Assembly (NCBI GenBank): GCA_003094555.1
Contig: NATW01000131.1
Location: 1-43,151, forward strand
Source of the DNA: a gamma proteobacterium symbiont of Ctena orbiculata
GTDB lineage: Bacteria > Pseudomonadota > Gammaproteobacteria > Chromatiales > Chromatiaceae
Direction of reading: 5' to 3'
Length of the DNA: 43,151 nucleotides
Positions within the stretch are counted from its first letter, which is position 1. Every line of letters begins with the position of its first letter. A model generated the notes under the pieces. That model was not told the DNA's origin. It was given only the letters and a program-made list of their open reading frames with translations, and searched no databases. Positions 1-7,722 of this stretch are shown here, in pieces. The position numbers and the translations under genes were made by a program.

Positions 1-450
1 GTATGCCCTGGCATATACCCCAGGCGCGGAGTGTCCCTGAAAAAAGATCAGATCACCGTCCCGCTCCTTGCTGGGGGCGTGGAAAAAGTGGTTGAAGCCC
101 ACATCGAATAGGGTGGCACCGGAGGCAAAGCTGGAAATATGACCGCCCAACTCTGTGGATATCCTGTTTGCCTGGACCACCATGGCCATGGCGTTCCAGC
201 GTATGAAAGACCTGATCCGACGCTCCATGGCCCGATCACCGGGGAAACGCTGCTGCTTGGTCACCGGTATGGTATTCACATAGGCCGTGTTTGCACTGAA
301 CGGCAGGTAAGCACCGGACCGGCGGGCCTTATCAACCAGGCGCTCAATGAGAAAGTGGGCGCGATCCACACCTTCGTTCTCGAGTACGGCCTCCAAGGCA
401 TCCAGCCACTCCTGTGTCTCTAGCGGATCGGTATCGGGTCTAGTCGGCAT
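1..450 (-). CDS. aceE: Pyruvate dehydrogenase E1 component, homodimeric type (5' part only)
   Basis: Read on the minus strand from an ATG at 448-450, the frame stays open to the left edge, so only the first 150 residues are present of a family usually near 890 residues. AceE decarboxylates pyruvate with thiamine diphosphate and passes the acetyl group to the lipoyl E2 of the pyruvate dehydrogenase complex in the cytoplasm. Diagnostic stretches are 'AYVNTIPVTKQQRFPGD', 'RIRSFIRWNAMAMV', 'GGHISSFAS' and, at the edge, 'GHSAPGVYARAY', as in the AceE-type N-terminal region. The start gives the N-terminus MPTRPDTDPLETQEW, which is normal for the family. The active-site half lies outside the window. 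It is transcribed leftward, probably from the promoter region at about 569-597. An E2 gene probably follows beyond the left edge; that is inference. Confidence 0.93.
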   Translation of the reverse strand, partial: MPTRPDTDPLETQEWLDALEAVLENEGVDRAHFLIERLVDKARRSGAYLPFSANTAYVNTIPVTKQQRFPGDRAMERRIRSFIRWNAMAMVVQANRISTELGGHISSFASGATLFDVGFNHFFHAPSKERDGDLIFFQGHSAPGVYARAY

Positions 451-784
451 CGTTATTCTCTGACGGTTATTCTGGCAAACAAAATCCGTTCTCCAGCTTG
501 GAGATCAGGATCTATCTCATACGGCTGAGAAACTATTTGGCTAGCCAATGGTTTGAATTGATAGGCGTAATATACAGCAAGACGGGTTACTTTTCAGCGT
601 TTTGGATGATTATTTTTCTGACTTAATTCCCTGTTTTTACTGTTAATTAACCTTTCCTGGTCGGGCGTGCCAGAATTACATGCCATACCATGACCCAAAC
701 CTCAGCGTTCCCGATTCTGCAATAGTGCGACTGATAGTACCCGGTGTGTCCTGGGCAGATAGCATCTCCCAAACAATATAAAAA
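451..784. other. Intergenic region upstream of aceE, no gene seen
   Basis: This AT-rich stretch lies between the aceE start and the terminator of the sulfur globule genes. Apart from the candidate promoter at 569-597 I see no ORF with a ribosome binding site, no tRNA and no strong hairpin. No pdhR-type regulator gene lies beside aceE on this side. Confidence 0.5.
569..597 (-). promoter_or_regulatory. Candidate sigma-70 promoter for aceE
   Basis: On the minus strand, CTGAAA (592-597) is followed after 17 bases by TATATT (569-574). These match the -35 in four of six and the -10 in five of six positions. The leader to the aceE start would be about 110 bases. This is motif reading only. Confidence 0.3.
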
Positions 785-815
785 AAGGCGCTACCGGTTA
801 AACCGGTAGCGCCTT
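785..815 (-). terminator. Strong intrinsic terminator after the sulfur globule genes
   Basis: A perfect 15-bp inverted repeat (785-799 with 801-815; arm AAGGCGCTACCGGTT on the minus strand) with a one-base centre is followed on the minus strand by a run of about seven T. It sits 28 bases after the stop of the longer sulfur globule gene, so it should end that transcript before aceE. Confidence 0.88.
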
Positions 816-842
816 CACTAGTAGCCTGCAGTGGTATTCTTC

Positions 843-1523
843 TTAGATGTCTTTGCGAGACTCGAACACAGGCATTTCGAAGGGTTTGCGCTCCATAGCA
901 ACTTTGCGGCGCTCTTCCATCATTTTCATAGCCTCAGCGCGACGCGCTTCCATCTCTTTGACCATCTCGTCACGGCGAGCCTGAGACTCTTCCATACGTT
1001 TAGCGATGGCTTCGGGCATCTCTGGTCTGGCAGGAGCCATACCATCATAACGGGGTTGCATCTGATCACGCTGAGCCTGCATCTGCTCCTGGAAGGCCTT
1101 CATTTCAGCTTCCATAGCAGCACGGGGATCAGCACTATATTTTTCGGCATATTCACGTTGCGCAGCAACCGCCTGTTCGAAGGCCTTTTGTTGCTGCTCG
1201 GCAAATGCCTTCTGTTGTTCGGCAAAGGCCTTCTGCTGCTCTTCCATGGCAGCCTTCTGCTCTTCGGTCATTGTAGGAACAACAGGGGCATGACCGTATG
1301 GCGCATATCCGTAGGGAGCATAGCCATAGTAGTTGCGATAGTTGTTGTATCCACGGCCATAACCGTTACCGCGTGCACTCATGTTAAAATTGAAGTCGAA
1401 ATCACCAGCACCGAAACCGTCACCAAAGAAATCGTCACTCCAATCGTTGCCCCACCAAGCGTTAACAGTTGCCGATGAGGCTGCCATGGCGATTGCCGCG
1501 GCAATGATAGAAATCTTTTTCAT
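843..1523 (-). CDS. Sulfur globule-type protein with long charged helical tail
   Basis: The product is 226 residues in two unlike halves. Residues 1-22 are a Sec signal peptide ending VNA before WW. Residues 23-83 are rich in Gly, Tyr, Asn, Asp and Phe, with repeats such as 'YGYAPYGYAPYG', as in the sulfur globule proteins that coat intracellular (topologically periplasmic) sulfur deposits in purple and colourless sulfur bacteria. From about residue 84 to 215 the protein turns into an uninterrupted Gln/Glu/Ala/Lys/Met-rich segment with tandem 'QKAFAEQ' units, predicted to form a long helix or coiled coil. Envelope proteins of the short type lack such a tail. It follows the shorter globule gene by 95 bases and shares its terminator, so the two are probably co-transcribed. 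The globule assignment of the first half is firm; the role of the tail is unknown. Confidence 0.8.
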   Translation of the reverse strand: MKKISIIAAAIAMAASSATVNAWWGNDWSDDFFGDGFGAGDFDFNFNMSARGNGYGRGYNNYRNYYGYAPYGYAPYGHAPVVPTMTEEQKAAMEEQQKAFAEQQKAFAEQQQKAFEQAVAAQREYAEKYSADPRAAMEAEMKAFQEQMQAQRDQMQPRYDGMAPARPEMPEAIAKRMEESQARRDEMVKEMEARRAEAMKMMEERRKVAMERKPFEMPVFESRKDI

Positions 1524-1618
1524 TTTTTAGTACCCAGAATTTTTTAGTGTAAAACCACGCTGTCTGCCCTTGCACATCCCTGTGCCGAGAAGTCCCTGTG
1601 CTAAAGTATTTAACCGCT

Positions 1619-1963
1619 TTACTTAGCAGGTGCAGCCTGTGTTGCAGGAGCTGCCGGTGCAACCGGTGCTACTGGTGGGTAGCCATAACCATAAGGGGCG
1701 CCATAACCATAAGGTGCGCCATAGCCATAGGGACCATAACCATAGTAGTCACGATAGTAGTTGTTGCCGCGACCATAGCCGGAACCACGAGCACTGCCGC
1801 TCATACCAAAGCTGAAGTCACCGGAGCCATCACCCCAGCCGTCGCCCCAACCGTCGTTGCCCCAACCCCGGTTACCGTAGCCTGGGCCGCCCCACCATGC
1901 GGAAGCGGAAGCGGAAGCAATGATCAATGCAGCAGCTGCAGAAGCTTGAACGATCTTTTTCAT
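1619..1963 (-). CDS. Sulfur globule protein, short type
   Basis: The product is 114 residues. It has an N-terminal Sec signal peptide, with probable cleavage after ASASA at residue 21 and WWGG following. The mature part is low-complexity and rich in Gly, Tyr, Trp, Asn and Asp, with tandem 'APYGYG' units around residues 78-96, and ends in a Pro/Ala-rich tail. This composition and size fit the small structural proteins that form the coat around stored elemental sulfur. No catalytic motif is present or expected. The start is supported by a GGAGAG ribosome binding site just upstream. An AT-rich region with a plausible promoter (2039-2067) lies before it, and the long tail-bearing homologue follows in the same direction. 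Confidence 0.85.
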   Translation of the reverse strand: MKKIVQASAAAALIIASASASAWWGGPGYGNRGWGNDGWGDGWGDGSGDFSFGMSGSARGSGYGRGNNYYRDYYGYGPYGYGAPYGYGAPYGYGYPPVAPVAPAAPATQAAPAK

Positions 1964-2038
1964 TATTCACTCTCCTCGAGATAGAATGTAATCATGATGT
2001 ATTTTGAGAAAGCAGATACAGCGTAGCCTTCGAGGTGT

Positions 2039-2067
2039 AGAATATTAGAAAATACTTAAATTAACAA
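2039..2067 (-). promoter_or_regulatory. Candidate promoter of the sulfur globule genes
   Basis: On the minus strand, TTGTTA (2062-2067), 17 bases, then TATTCT (2039-2044). Each hexamer matches consensus in four of six positions, and the surroundings are strongly AT-rich. The leader would be about 70 bases. Confidence 0.35.
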
Positions 2068-2113
2068 ATTGCGATTTTTAATTGTAAAAAAACATTAAAT
2101 AGGCATTTTCTAA

Positions 2114-2119
2114 TATAAT
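2114..2119 (+). promoter_or_regulatory. Candidate -10 element of pyrC
   Basis: A perfect TATAAT lies 33 bases before the pyrC start codon. No good -35 is seen at the usual distance, so only the -10 is proposed. Confidence 0.35.
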
Positions 2120-2152
2120 CAGAAATCCAAAACCGGACCGAAATAGCACTCC

Positions 2153-3184
2153 ATGCACATTAGCCTAATCAGACCAGACGACTGGCACCTGCATCTGCGG
2201 GATGACGATGCCATGGCATCCGTGGTGGCCCACACCGCCGAACGATTCGCCCGCGCCATAGTGATGCCCAATTTGAAACCGCCGGTTACAACGACAGCCA
2301 TGGCCATGGCGTATCGGGAGCGAATTCTCGCTGCACTTCCGCAGAACAGTGACTTTACCCCCCTGATGACACTCTATATGACTGACCATCTCAGCAGTGA
2401 CGAGGTGATTGCCGCGAAAAATAGTGGGATAATCAAAGGGATAAAGCTTTACCCCGCGGGTGCGACAACCCATTCAGACGCGGGGGTCACAGACATACGC
2501 CGCTGCTATCCGGCCCTCGAAACGATGCAGAACGAGGGACTCCCTCTACTGATTCATGCCGAAGTGACCGACCCGGATGTGGATATCTTCGATCGTGAGC
2601 AGGTGTTTATCGATCGCCATCTACAACCCTTGACCCGGGACTTTCCTGCCCTGCCAATGGTTTTCGAGCACATTACCACCAAGCAGGCGGTTGATTTCGT
2701 GCGTGCCAATGAGGGCAGGCTTGGGGCGACCATCACGGTGCAGCACCTGCTCTACAATCGTAATGCCATGCTGGTCGGTGGTATTCGCCCCCACTTTTAC
2801 TGCTTGCCGATCCTGAAACGGGAGAGCCACCAAAGGGCACTGATCGAAGCGGCAACCAGCGGTGAATCCCACTTCTTCCTCGGCACCGATAGCGCTCCCC
2901 ATCCTCAACATGCCAAGGAGTGTGCCTGCGGATGCGCTGGGTGTTATACCGCATATGCAGCAATTGAACTCTATGCGGAGCTATTCGAACAGGTCGGTGC
3001 ACTGGAGAGGCTGGAGGGATTCGCCAGCTTGTTTGGGCCGGATTTCTATGGCCTGCCCCGGAACCGGGAGACCATCACCCTGGAGAAGAGGGAGTGGGTA
3101 GCACCCGAGAGCTACCAGTTCGGTCAAGACAGGGTAGTCCCCTTGGGTAGTGGCGAGACGATCAGCTGGCAGCTGGTCCGCTGA
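2153..3184 (+). CDS. pyrC: Dihydroorotase, homodimeric PyrC type
   Basis: PyrC cyclises carbamoyl-aspartate to dihydroorotate, the third step of de novo pyrimidine synthesis, in the cytoplasm. The 343-residue length is normal for the class. The full metal centre is visible: His12 and His14 in 'WHLHLRD', the lysine that is carboxylated (Lys98 in 'GIKLYPAG'), His135 in 'IHAEV', His173 in 'FEHIT' and Asp246 in 'GTDSAPH'. The start at 2153 puts the first metal motif at its usual place. There is no clear ribosome binding site and the leader is short. The gene converges with mlaA; six bases separate the two stops and no terminator is seen between them. Confidence 0.96.
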   Translation: MHISLIRPDDWHLHLRDDDAMASVVAHTAERFARAIVMPNLKPPVTTTAMAMAYRERILAALPQNSDFTPLMTLYMTDHLSSDEVIAAKNSGIIKGIKLYPAGATTHSDAGVTDIRRCYPALETMQNEGLPLLIHAEVTDPDVDIFDREQVFIDRHLQPLTRDFPALPMVFEHITTKQAVDFVRANEGRLGATITVQHLLYNRNAMLVGGIRPHFYCLPILKRESHQRALIEAATSGESHFFLGTDSAPHPQHAKECACGCAGCYTAYAAIELYAELFEQVGALERLEGFASLFGPDFYGLPRNRETITLEKREWVAPESYQFGQDRVVPLGSGETISWQLVR

Positions 3185-3190
3185 TAGGCG

Positions 3191-3955
3191 CTATTCGTTT
3201 TCTTCCAGGAACAGCTCTTCATCATCGAAAAAGGTGTCGTCGAAGAGATCGTCCTCATCCATATGATTGGGACCATCTTTTATCTGTGAATCCCTTTTTT
3301 GCAGATAGAACTCCCTTTGGAAGGCATATCTATCCACTGCTGCCTCATCCAGAACATCCCCTGCCTCAAGCAAATCGGCGCGCACATCGATAAGTCTCAA
3401 GGTCGTCAAGGCATAGTATGTCTCTTGACTCGGGTAACTGATAGGGTTCAGCCAGGTGTCGCCAGCCAAGCCTATCAGGTCGCGAAGTGTGGTGGGCCCG
3501 AGAAAAGGCACAACCAGATAAGGGGTATCACCCACTCCCCAAAAGCCCAAGGTCTGTCCCAAATCCTCCTTGTAGTTTGGGATCCCCATATCGGATGCCA
3601 CATCGAATAGCCCGAATATACCCAGTGTGGTATTGATACAGACCCGTCCAAGATCGGTCAAGGCATGGGTGGGTTTGAGTTGCAGAAGATTATTCACCGC
3701 GGAGGGAACATCCGCGAGATTATTGAAAAAATTAGTTATCCCCAGATCCAAAACCGAGGGTGTAACCACCCGATAACCCTTGGCTACGGGTTTCGCCACG
3801 TATATGTCAACCTCCTGGTTGAATTCATCGATCCCACGATTGATCGACTCAAGTGGATCGGTTGGGTGTCTGTTTTGTATGCTGGCGCAACCTGTTAAAA
3901 ACAGCAGCAGTAGACCGACGATGACAATCCTTTTACTCACAGTTATCAAGCTCAT
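3191..3955 (-). CDS. mlaA: MlaA (VacJ) family outer-membrane lipoprotein
   Basis: MlaA is the outer-membrane lipoprotein of the Mla pathway, which removes misplaced phospholipids from the outer leaflet and hands them to MlaC. With the chosen start the product has 254 residues, a signal peptide and a lipobox LTGC with the lipidated Cys at residue 23. The family signature begins soon after, at 'DPLESINRGIDEFN', followed by 'NFFNNLADVP', 'DLGQTLGFWGVGDTPYLVVP' and the C-terminal 'YYALTTLRLIDVRA'. The tail is strongly acidic (DEDDLFDD..FFDDEELFLEE). An upstream ATG at 4012 with a GAGAAG ribosome binding site would add 19 residues and is a real alternative; the frame is open up to an ATG at 4054. 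The mlaFEDCB genes are not in the window. Confidence 0.9.
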   Translation of the reverse strand: MSLITVSKRIVIVGLLLLFLTGCASIQNRHPTDPLESINRGIDEFNQEVDIYVAKPVAKGYRVVTPSVLDLGITNFFNNLADVPSAVNNLLQLKPTHALTDLGRVCINTTLGIFGLFDVASDMGIPNYKEDLGQTLGFWGVGDTPYLVVPFLGPTTLRDLIGLAGDTWLNPISYPSQETYYALTTLRLIDVRADLLEAGDVLDEAAVDRYAFQREFYLQKRDSQIKDGPNHMDEDDLFDDTFFDDEELFLEENE

Positions 3956-4245
3956 TGTTTGGCTGGCAATTCGCACCCCACGTGAACTAGGGTTGAAAGT
4001 CACCATTACCATATTCTTCTCTAACACATACCCAGCAATCAGGTTCGACATCATATCAGCCTGATCGGCCGTAGGTGAAATGAAAAGTGCAGAATCTGCC
4101 TTACCCTAGTCACAACCGCCAGCAAGCAGGATGGTATGGAAAGTGCGCTATTCCTGGGTACGAAATCCAGGCCGGAGCAATGCGGATGCTAGGCATTGGA
4201 CGAAAAGATTCGAAATAATCACTACCTTTCTCTATCCTAGGGCCG

Positions 4246-4896
4246 ATGAATGACATCAGCTACAACAGCGCCATGGCGCAGCGATTTCGCGGCTATCTGC
4301 CCGTGGTGGTAGACGTTGAGACCGGTGGTTTCGATTCAGCCAAGGATGCACTATTGGAGATCGCCGCCACGACAATTGCCATGGATCAGCATGGCTTTCT
4401 CTACCCCGCCGAGACCCACGCCTATCATCTGCTGCCGTTTGAAGGGGCCAATATTGATCCCAAGGCACTCGAATTCAACGGCATCGATCCTGAGCACCCC
4501 TTTCGTGACGCCGTTGCGGAAAAGGAGGCGTTACGGCTACTCTTTACCCCCATCCGAAAGGCTGTCAAGGCAAGTGGGTGTAAAAGGGCGATCCTGGTCG
4601 GTCACAACGCATTTTTCGATCTCGGTTTTCTCAACGCCGCTGTCGAGAGAACCGGGATCAAACGCAACCCTTTCCACCCATTCAGCACCTTCGATACCGT
4701 CACTCTGGCGGGAGTGGCCTATGGCCAAACCGTGCTCGCCAAGGCAGCAAAGGCCGCCGGTCTCGACTGGGACAGCAGTGAGGCCCACTCGGCCATCTAT
4801 GATACGGAGCAGACCGCAAAATTGTTCTGCAACATTATCAATAAATGGCAGACGTTATCGCCAGAGAGACCTTGGATAAAGGATTCAGCAACCTAA
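4246..4896 (+). CDS. rnt: Ribonuclease T
   Basis: RNase T is a 3'-5' exoribonuclease that trims tRNA CCA ends and matures stable RNAs. The 216-residue protein has the DEDDh exonuclease set: Asp23 and Glu25 in '[10 protein letters not shown]', Asp125 in '[11 protein letters not shown]', and His181 with Asp186 in '[16 protein letters not shown]'. The final helix and '[11 protein letters not shown]' are also typical of RNase T rather than of DnaQ or oligoribonuclease. The gene stands alone on the plus strand, about 290 bases from the divergent mlaA start. The ribosome binding site is weak. Confidence 0.95.
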   Translation: MNDISYNSAMAQRFRGYLPVVVDVETGGFDSAKDALLEIAATTIAMDQHGFLYPAETHAYHLLPFEGANIDPKALEFNGIDPEHPFRDAVAEKEALRLLFTPIRKAVKASGCKRAILVGHNAFFDLGFLNAAVERTGIKRNPFHPFSTFDTVTLAGVAYGQTVLAKAAKAAGLDWDSSEAHSAIYDTEQTAKLFCNIINKWQTLSPERPWIKDSAT

Positions 4897-5009
4897 CGTT
4901 TGACCCAGCAACCAAATCATTGCAGATAGTAACCTGGGAAACGGGATCGTATAAGCAAAGACATAGGAGAATGGCGCTTACTTAAGGCATTTAACCTCAA
5001 TGAGATTAA

Positions 5010-5108
5010 TCGCAAATGAACGCCAATCACCGCAAAATGTCGCGAATAGTTTTGTAACGCAACCTCTATTTTGCGTAGATTCGCGGTAATTGGCGCTCGT
5101 TTGCGGTT
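5010..5108. repeat. Imperfect long inverted repeat downstream of rnt
   Basis: The left arm (about 5010-5047, containing CGCAAATGAACGCCAATCAC) pairs imperfectly with the right arm (about 5079-5108, containing GTAATTGGCGCTCGTTTGCG). The arms enclose a loop of about 30 bases. It resembles the dispersed, non-coding hairpin repeats common between bacterial genes. It does not look like a terminator because no T run follows. Confidence 0.6.
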
Positions 5109-5155
5109 TTATTCACTCACTGTATCCATCGTGATATTCGCAGTAAGACAACAAC

Positions 5156-5369
5156 CTAGTGTAGTGTTCTATATAAAGCGTGCATTAAGAAAGCCACTCA
5201 AGCCGCGAGTGCAAGGCGCAGCCCGCAGGGAATGGCTGCTCCCTTTCCAAGGGGTGCAACGCCGCAATCGTGGCTTGAGTGGCTTCCCGCAGGGCGAGGT
5301 AAGCGATTTAAACGCCAACTCATGATAGGCCTCGTCTAAATGTATGCTTTATATAGAACACTACACTAG
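5156..5369. mobile_element. MITE-like element with 24-bp perfect terminal inverted repeats
   Basis: The 24 bases at 5156-5179 (CTAGTGTAGTGTTCTATATA...) are exactly complementary to 5346-5369. A second, inner inverted repeat of 14 bp is present (5191-5204 with 5272-5285). The element is 214 bp and has no convincing ORF. Both ends lie on CTAG, which fits insertion with a TA duplication as in IS630/Tc1-mariner elements; that family link is inference. It lies 12 bases beyond the apbC stop and could also act on the end of that mRNA. Confidence 0.7.
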
Positions 5370-5381
5370 AGCCAATAGTCG

Positions 5382-6473
5382 CTAATTGTTCTGAATCACG
5401 ATATTCGGGAATTTGGCCGCATAATCCTTGGCCTGCAGAGAGAGCTTGGCCGCTGTCTTGCGGGCAATTTCGCGGTAGATCTGAGATATACGGGATTCGG
5501 GCTCGGCAACCACGGTCGGTTTGCCGCCATCGGTCTCTTCCCGGATACGGATATCCAGGGGCAGCGCACCCAGCAGGTCCACGTTGTACTGCTCGGCCAT
5601 GGATGAACCACCGCCCTCACCGAAGATATGCTCTTCATGGCCGCAGTTTGAGCAGATATGGGTACTCATGTTCTCCACGATACCCAATACCGGAACCTCC
5701 ACCTTCTCAAACATCTTGAGACCCTTACGCGCATCCAGCAAGGCTATGTCCTGGGGGGTTGTGACGATCACAGCGCCCGATACAGGTACCTTTTGCGCCA
5801 ATGTCAGCTGTGTATCACCGGTACCGGGGGGCAGATCCACCACCAGATAGTCAAGATTGTCCCAATTGGTATCATTCAGCAACTGCTCCAGGGCCTGGGT
5901 GACCATGGGACCGCGCCAGATCATGGGTGTCTCTTCATCAATCAGAAAGCCGATCGACATCGCTTGCATGTCATAGCCTTGCATCGGCTCGAGGGTTTTA
6001 CCGTCCTTGGAGTCCGGCTTGCCATTGATACCCAGCATACGTGGCTGTGACGGACCGTATATATCGGCATCGAGTACACCAACCTTGGCCCCCTCCTCGG
6101 CCAGGGCAAGGGCAAGGTTGACCGCTGTGGTGGATTTACCAACCCCGCCTTTACCGGAAGCAACGGCGATAATGTTCTTGATGTTGTCGATCGGCTTGAG
6201 CGCCTTCTGTACAGAGTGGGCAGCAATCTTGGAACCAATTTTGACATCCACGCTTTCCACGCCGGGTAGGGCCTCTACCTTTTCCCGCACGGCTGCAGAA
6301 ATGACATCCATACAACCCTTTGCAGGAAAGCCCAGCTCCACTGTTATGCCTACCTTGCCACCCTCAATCTCGATACCCTTGATTGCCTTGGCGGTTACCA
6401 GATCCTTCTCAAGGTTTGGTTCCACATATCCCTTTATGGCCTCGTTTACGGAATCTTGTGTCAGTTCAGACAT
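5382..6473 (-). CDS. apbC: Iron-sulfur cluster carrier protein ApbC (Mrp)
   Basis: ApbC/Mrp is a dimeric P-loop ATPase that binds a [4Fe-4S] cluster and delivers it to target proteins. The 363-residue product has an N-terminal MIP18-like (DUF59) domain at about residues 8-80. The deviant Walker A motif 'GKGGVGKST' follows at about residues 107-115, then 'DADIYGPSQPRML' and 'VVDLPPGTGD'. The cluster-binding pair Cys274 and Cys277 is in 'HICSNCGHEEHIFGEGGG'. The start is supported by an AGGAG about ten bases upstream. In many relatives metG lies divergent to this gene; here the divergent side holds only non-coding sequence and then the TetR gene. Confidence 0.95.
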   Translation of the reverse strand: MSELTQDSVNEAIKGYVEPNLEKDLVTAKAIKGIEIEGGKVGITVELGFPAKGCMDVISAAVREKVEALPGVESVDVKIGSKIAAHSVQKALKPIDNIKNIIAVASGKGGVGKSTTAVNLALALAEEGAKVGVLDADIYGPSQPRMLGINGKPDSKDGKTLEPMQGYDMQAMSIGFLIDEETPMIWRGPMVTQALEQLLNDTNWDNLDYLVVDLPPGTGDTQLTLAQKVPVSGAVIVTTPQDIALLDARKGLKMFEKVEVPVLGIVENMSTHICSNCGHEEHIFGEGGGSSMAEQYNVDLLGALPLDIRIREETDGGKPTVVAEPESRISQIYREIARKTAAKLSLQAKDYAAKFPNIVIQNN

Positions 6474-6813
6474 CGTCAGTTACTCCTGCTGCGGACAGTT
6501 TAGGGGTCCGTCATATTTACTGAAAAATCATGGCGGTGGATTCTACACGAAAATCGTGACGATATACCAAGTAATTTGCTGGGTTTTGGAATGGAAGAGA
6601 CTGGACCGGTGAAGAATTCAGGCCCAGGGGAAACCCTGACCTATCCAGAGATTGAAGCCGCACCCCGTCGTAAAACCATTTTCGACCGCCCCAAGGGATT
6701 GAAAATGAAGGAAACAGGAAATCAAGTTTCCTGTTTCCCTGCCAGTCATATCTGGGATGGCATAAGTCAACGCTTGCGCGGATGGATCCTTACACACCGA
6801 CCAGCGACACCGG
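6474..6813. other. Intergenic region between apbC and the TetR gene
   Basis: This 340-base stretch carries the apbC ribosome binding site and upstream region and the 3' side of the TetR gene. It holds one clear hairpin (6711-6737). A plus-strand ORF from about 6576 to 6854 crosses it but has no ribosome binding site, no recognisable domain and runs into the TetR coding region, so I do not call it. Confidence 0.5.
6711..6737 (-). terminator. Possible terminator after the TetR gene
   Basis: A perfect 11-bp stem (GAAACAGGAAA at 6711-6721 with 6727-6737) and a five-base loop lie about 75 bases beyond the TetR stop. The minus-strand sequence after it is only moderately T-rich (CTTCATTTTC), so termination is uncertain. 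Confidence 0.35.
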
Positions 6814-7467
6814 TCATTTGGGATAATCGATCGCTTGACCCATGGTTCGTGTGATTACGCTATTGATTTCAGTGGTACGAAATCCGGTCAGATAGTGATT
6901 GATCAGGTGCATACTGAGCTGATGACCCGACAGCTTGCCCTCCATATAGGGATGGCGTGCGATGGTCATAGTGGCAATACCATGCACACCGTTCCAAAGC
7001 GCCCTGGCTGCCAGTGCGATCTCTTCATCCGGCCGGGCCGCCAAGGCCTTAAGCTGCTTTTCCACCAATTCGTAGAGACGTTCCACCTTCTCTCTATAGA
7101 TCTCCATGGACAACCCATCATCCCGCGGTTGATGTTCGAATACCATCCGCCAACGATGTGGATGCCGAGCGGCAAAATCGATATATAAGCTTGCCAGCGC
7201 CAATACACACTGTTGCGGGAGCCGGCAATGGGTCAAGGCATCAACCTGGACGGCATAGAGTTGATCCAGGGTCCGCCCGTTAATCCGTTGAATCAGTTCA
7301 TCTAGATTTCTGAAGACAAAATAGAGACTGCCGACCGTATAGCCGATGGCTGAGGCCACCTTTCGGGCTGATAGACCATCATATCCTTCGCCTTCAATGA
7401 TCGCCTCTGCAGCCTCAAGCGCCATACACTCAATTTCCGATTTGCTGTGTTCACCCCTTCTTCCCAT
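6814..7467 (-). CDS. TetR/AcrR-family transcriptional regulator with WHG-type C-terminal domain
   Basis: The 217-residue protein has an N-terminal TetR helix-turn-helix (about residues 12-58: 'AAEAIIEGEGYDGLSARKVA' and 'IGYTVGSLYFVFRNLDELI'). Its C-terminal ligand domain contains 'ALWNGVHGIATM', typical of the WHG subgroup of TetR regulators. Such proteins are dimeric repressors that leave DNA when a small ligand binds. The start has a good AAAGGAG ribosome binding site. The gene lies 255 bases downstream of putP in the same direction, with its own promoter space in between. Its target is not evident; putP, or its own gene, are candidates by position only. A 13-base palindrome at 7647-7659 is a possible operator. 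Confidence 0.88.
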   Translation of the reverse strand: MGRRGEHSKSEIECMALEAAEAIIEGEGYDGLSARKVASAIGYTVGSLYFVFRNLDELIQRINGRTLDQLYAVQVDALTHCRLPQQCVLALASLYIDFAARHPHRWRMVFEHQPRDDGLSMEIYREKVERLYELVEKQLKALAARPDEEIALAARALWNGVHGIATMTIARHPYMEGKLSGHQLSMHLINHYLTGFRTTEINSVITRTMGQAIDYPK

Positions 7468-7722
7468 GATTACTCCTTTTACCTTAGTGCTTTCCGTTGC
7501 TGAACATATCCATTCGTCGTGTACCTGCTGAGTCGTCAGTTCACTATCACACTATTCAAATAACCGCACAGTGATCTCATGCACAAGATTCCCATATGAA
7601 ACAAATATTATTAAATGGCGTTTATTTGCATGAAGTGGGGTTTATGCTGTGAAACACAGGGTGTCGAGCAGTCATTACCCGCAATAATTCACACCAAGAT
7701 AGCGATTTTCAGGAGACTCTTC

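Noticed and set aside
1180-1240. Tandem DNA repeat as a CRISPR or minisatellite
   Set aside because: The repeats encode the QKAFAEQ units within one frame, have no spacers, and are explained by the protein.
831-1478. 215-residue plus-strand ORF
   Set aside because: It is the opposite strand of the long sulfur globule gene; its Leu/Phe/His-rich composition is the mirror of the Gln/Glu-rich helix.
5071-5325. 84-residue plus-strand ORF
   Set aside because: It lies across the inverted repeat and the MITE-like element and has no ribosome binding site or recognisable domain.
6576-6854. 92-residue plus-strand ORF between apbC and the TetR gene
   Set aside because: No ribosome binding site, no family resemblance, and it runs into the TetR coding sequence on the other strand. 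A real small gene cannot be fully excluded.
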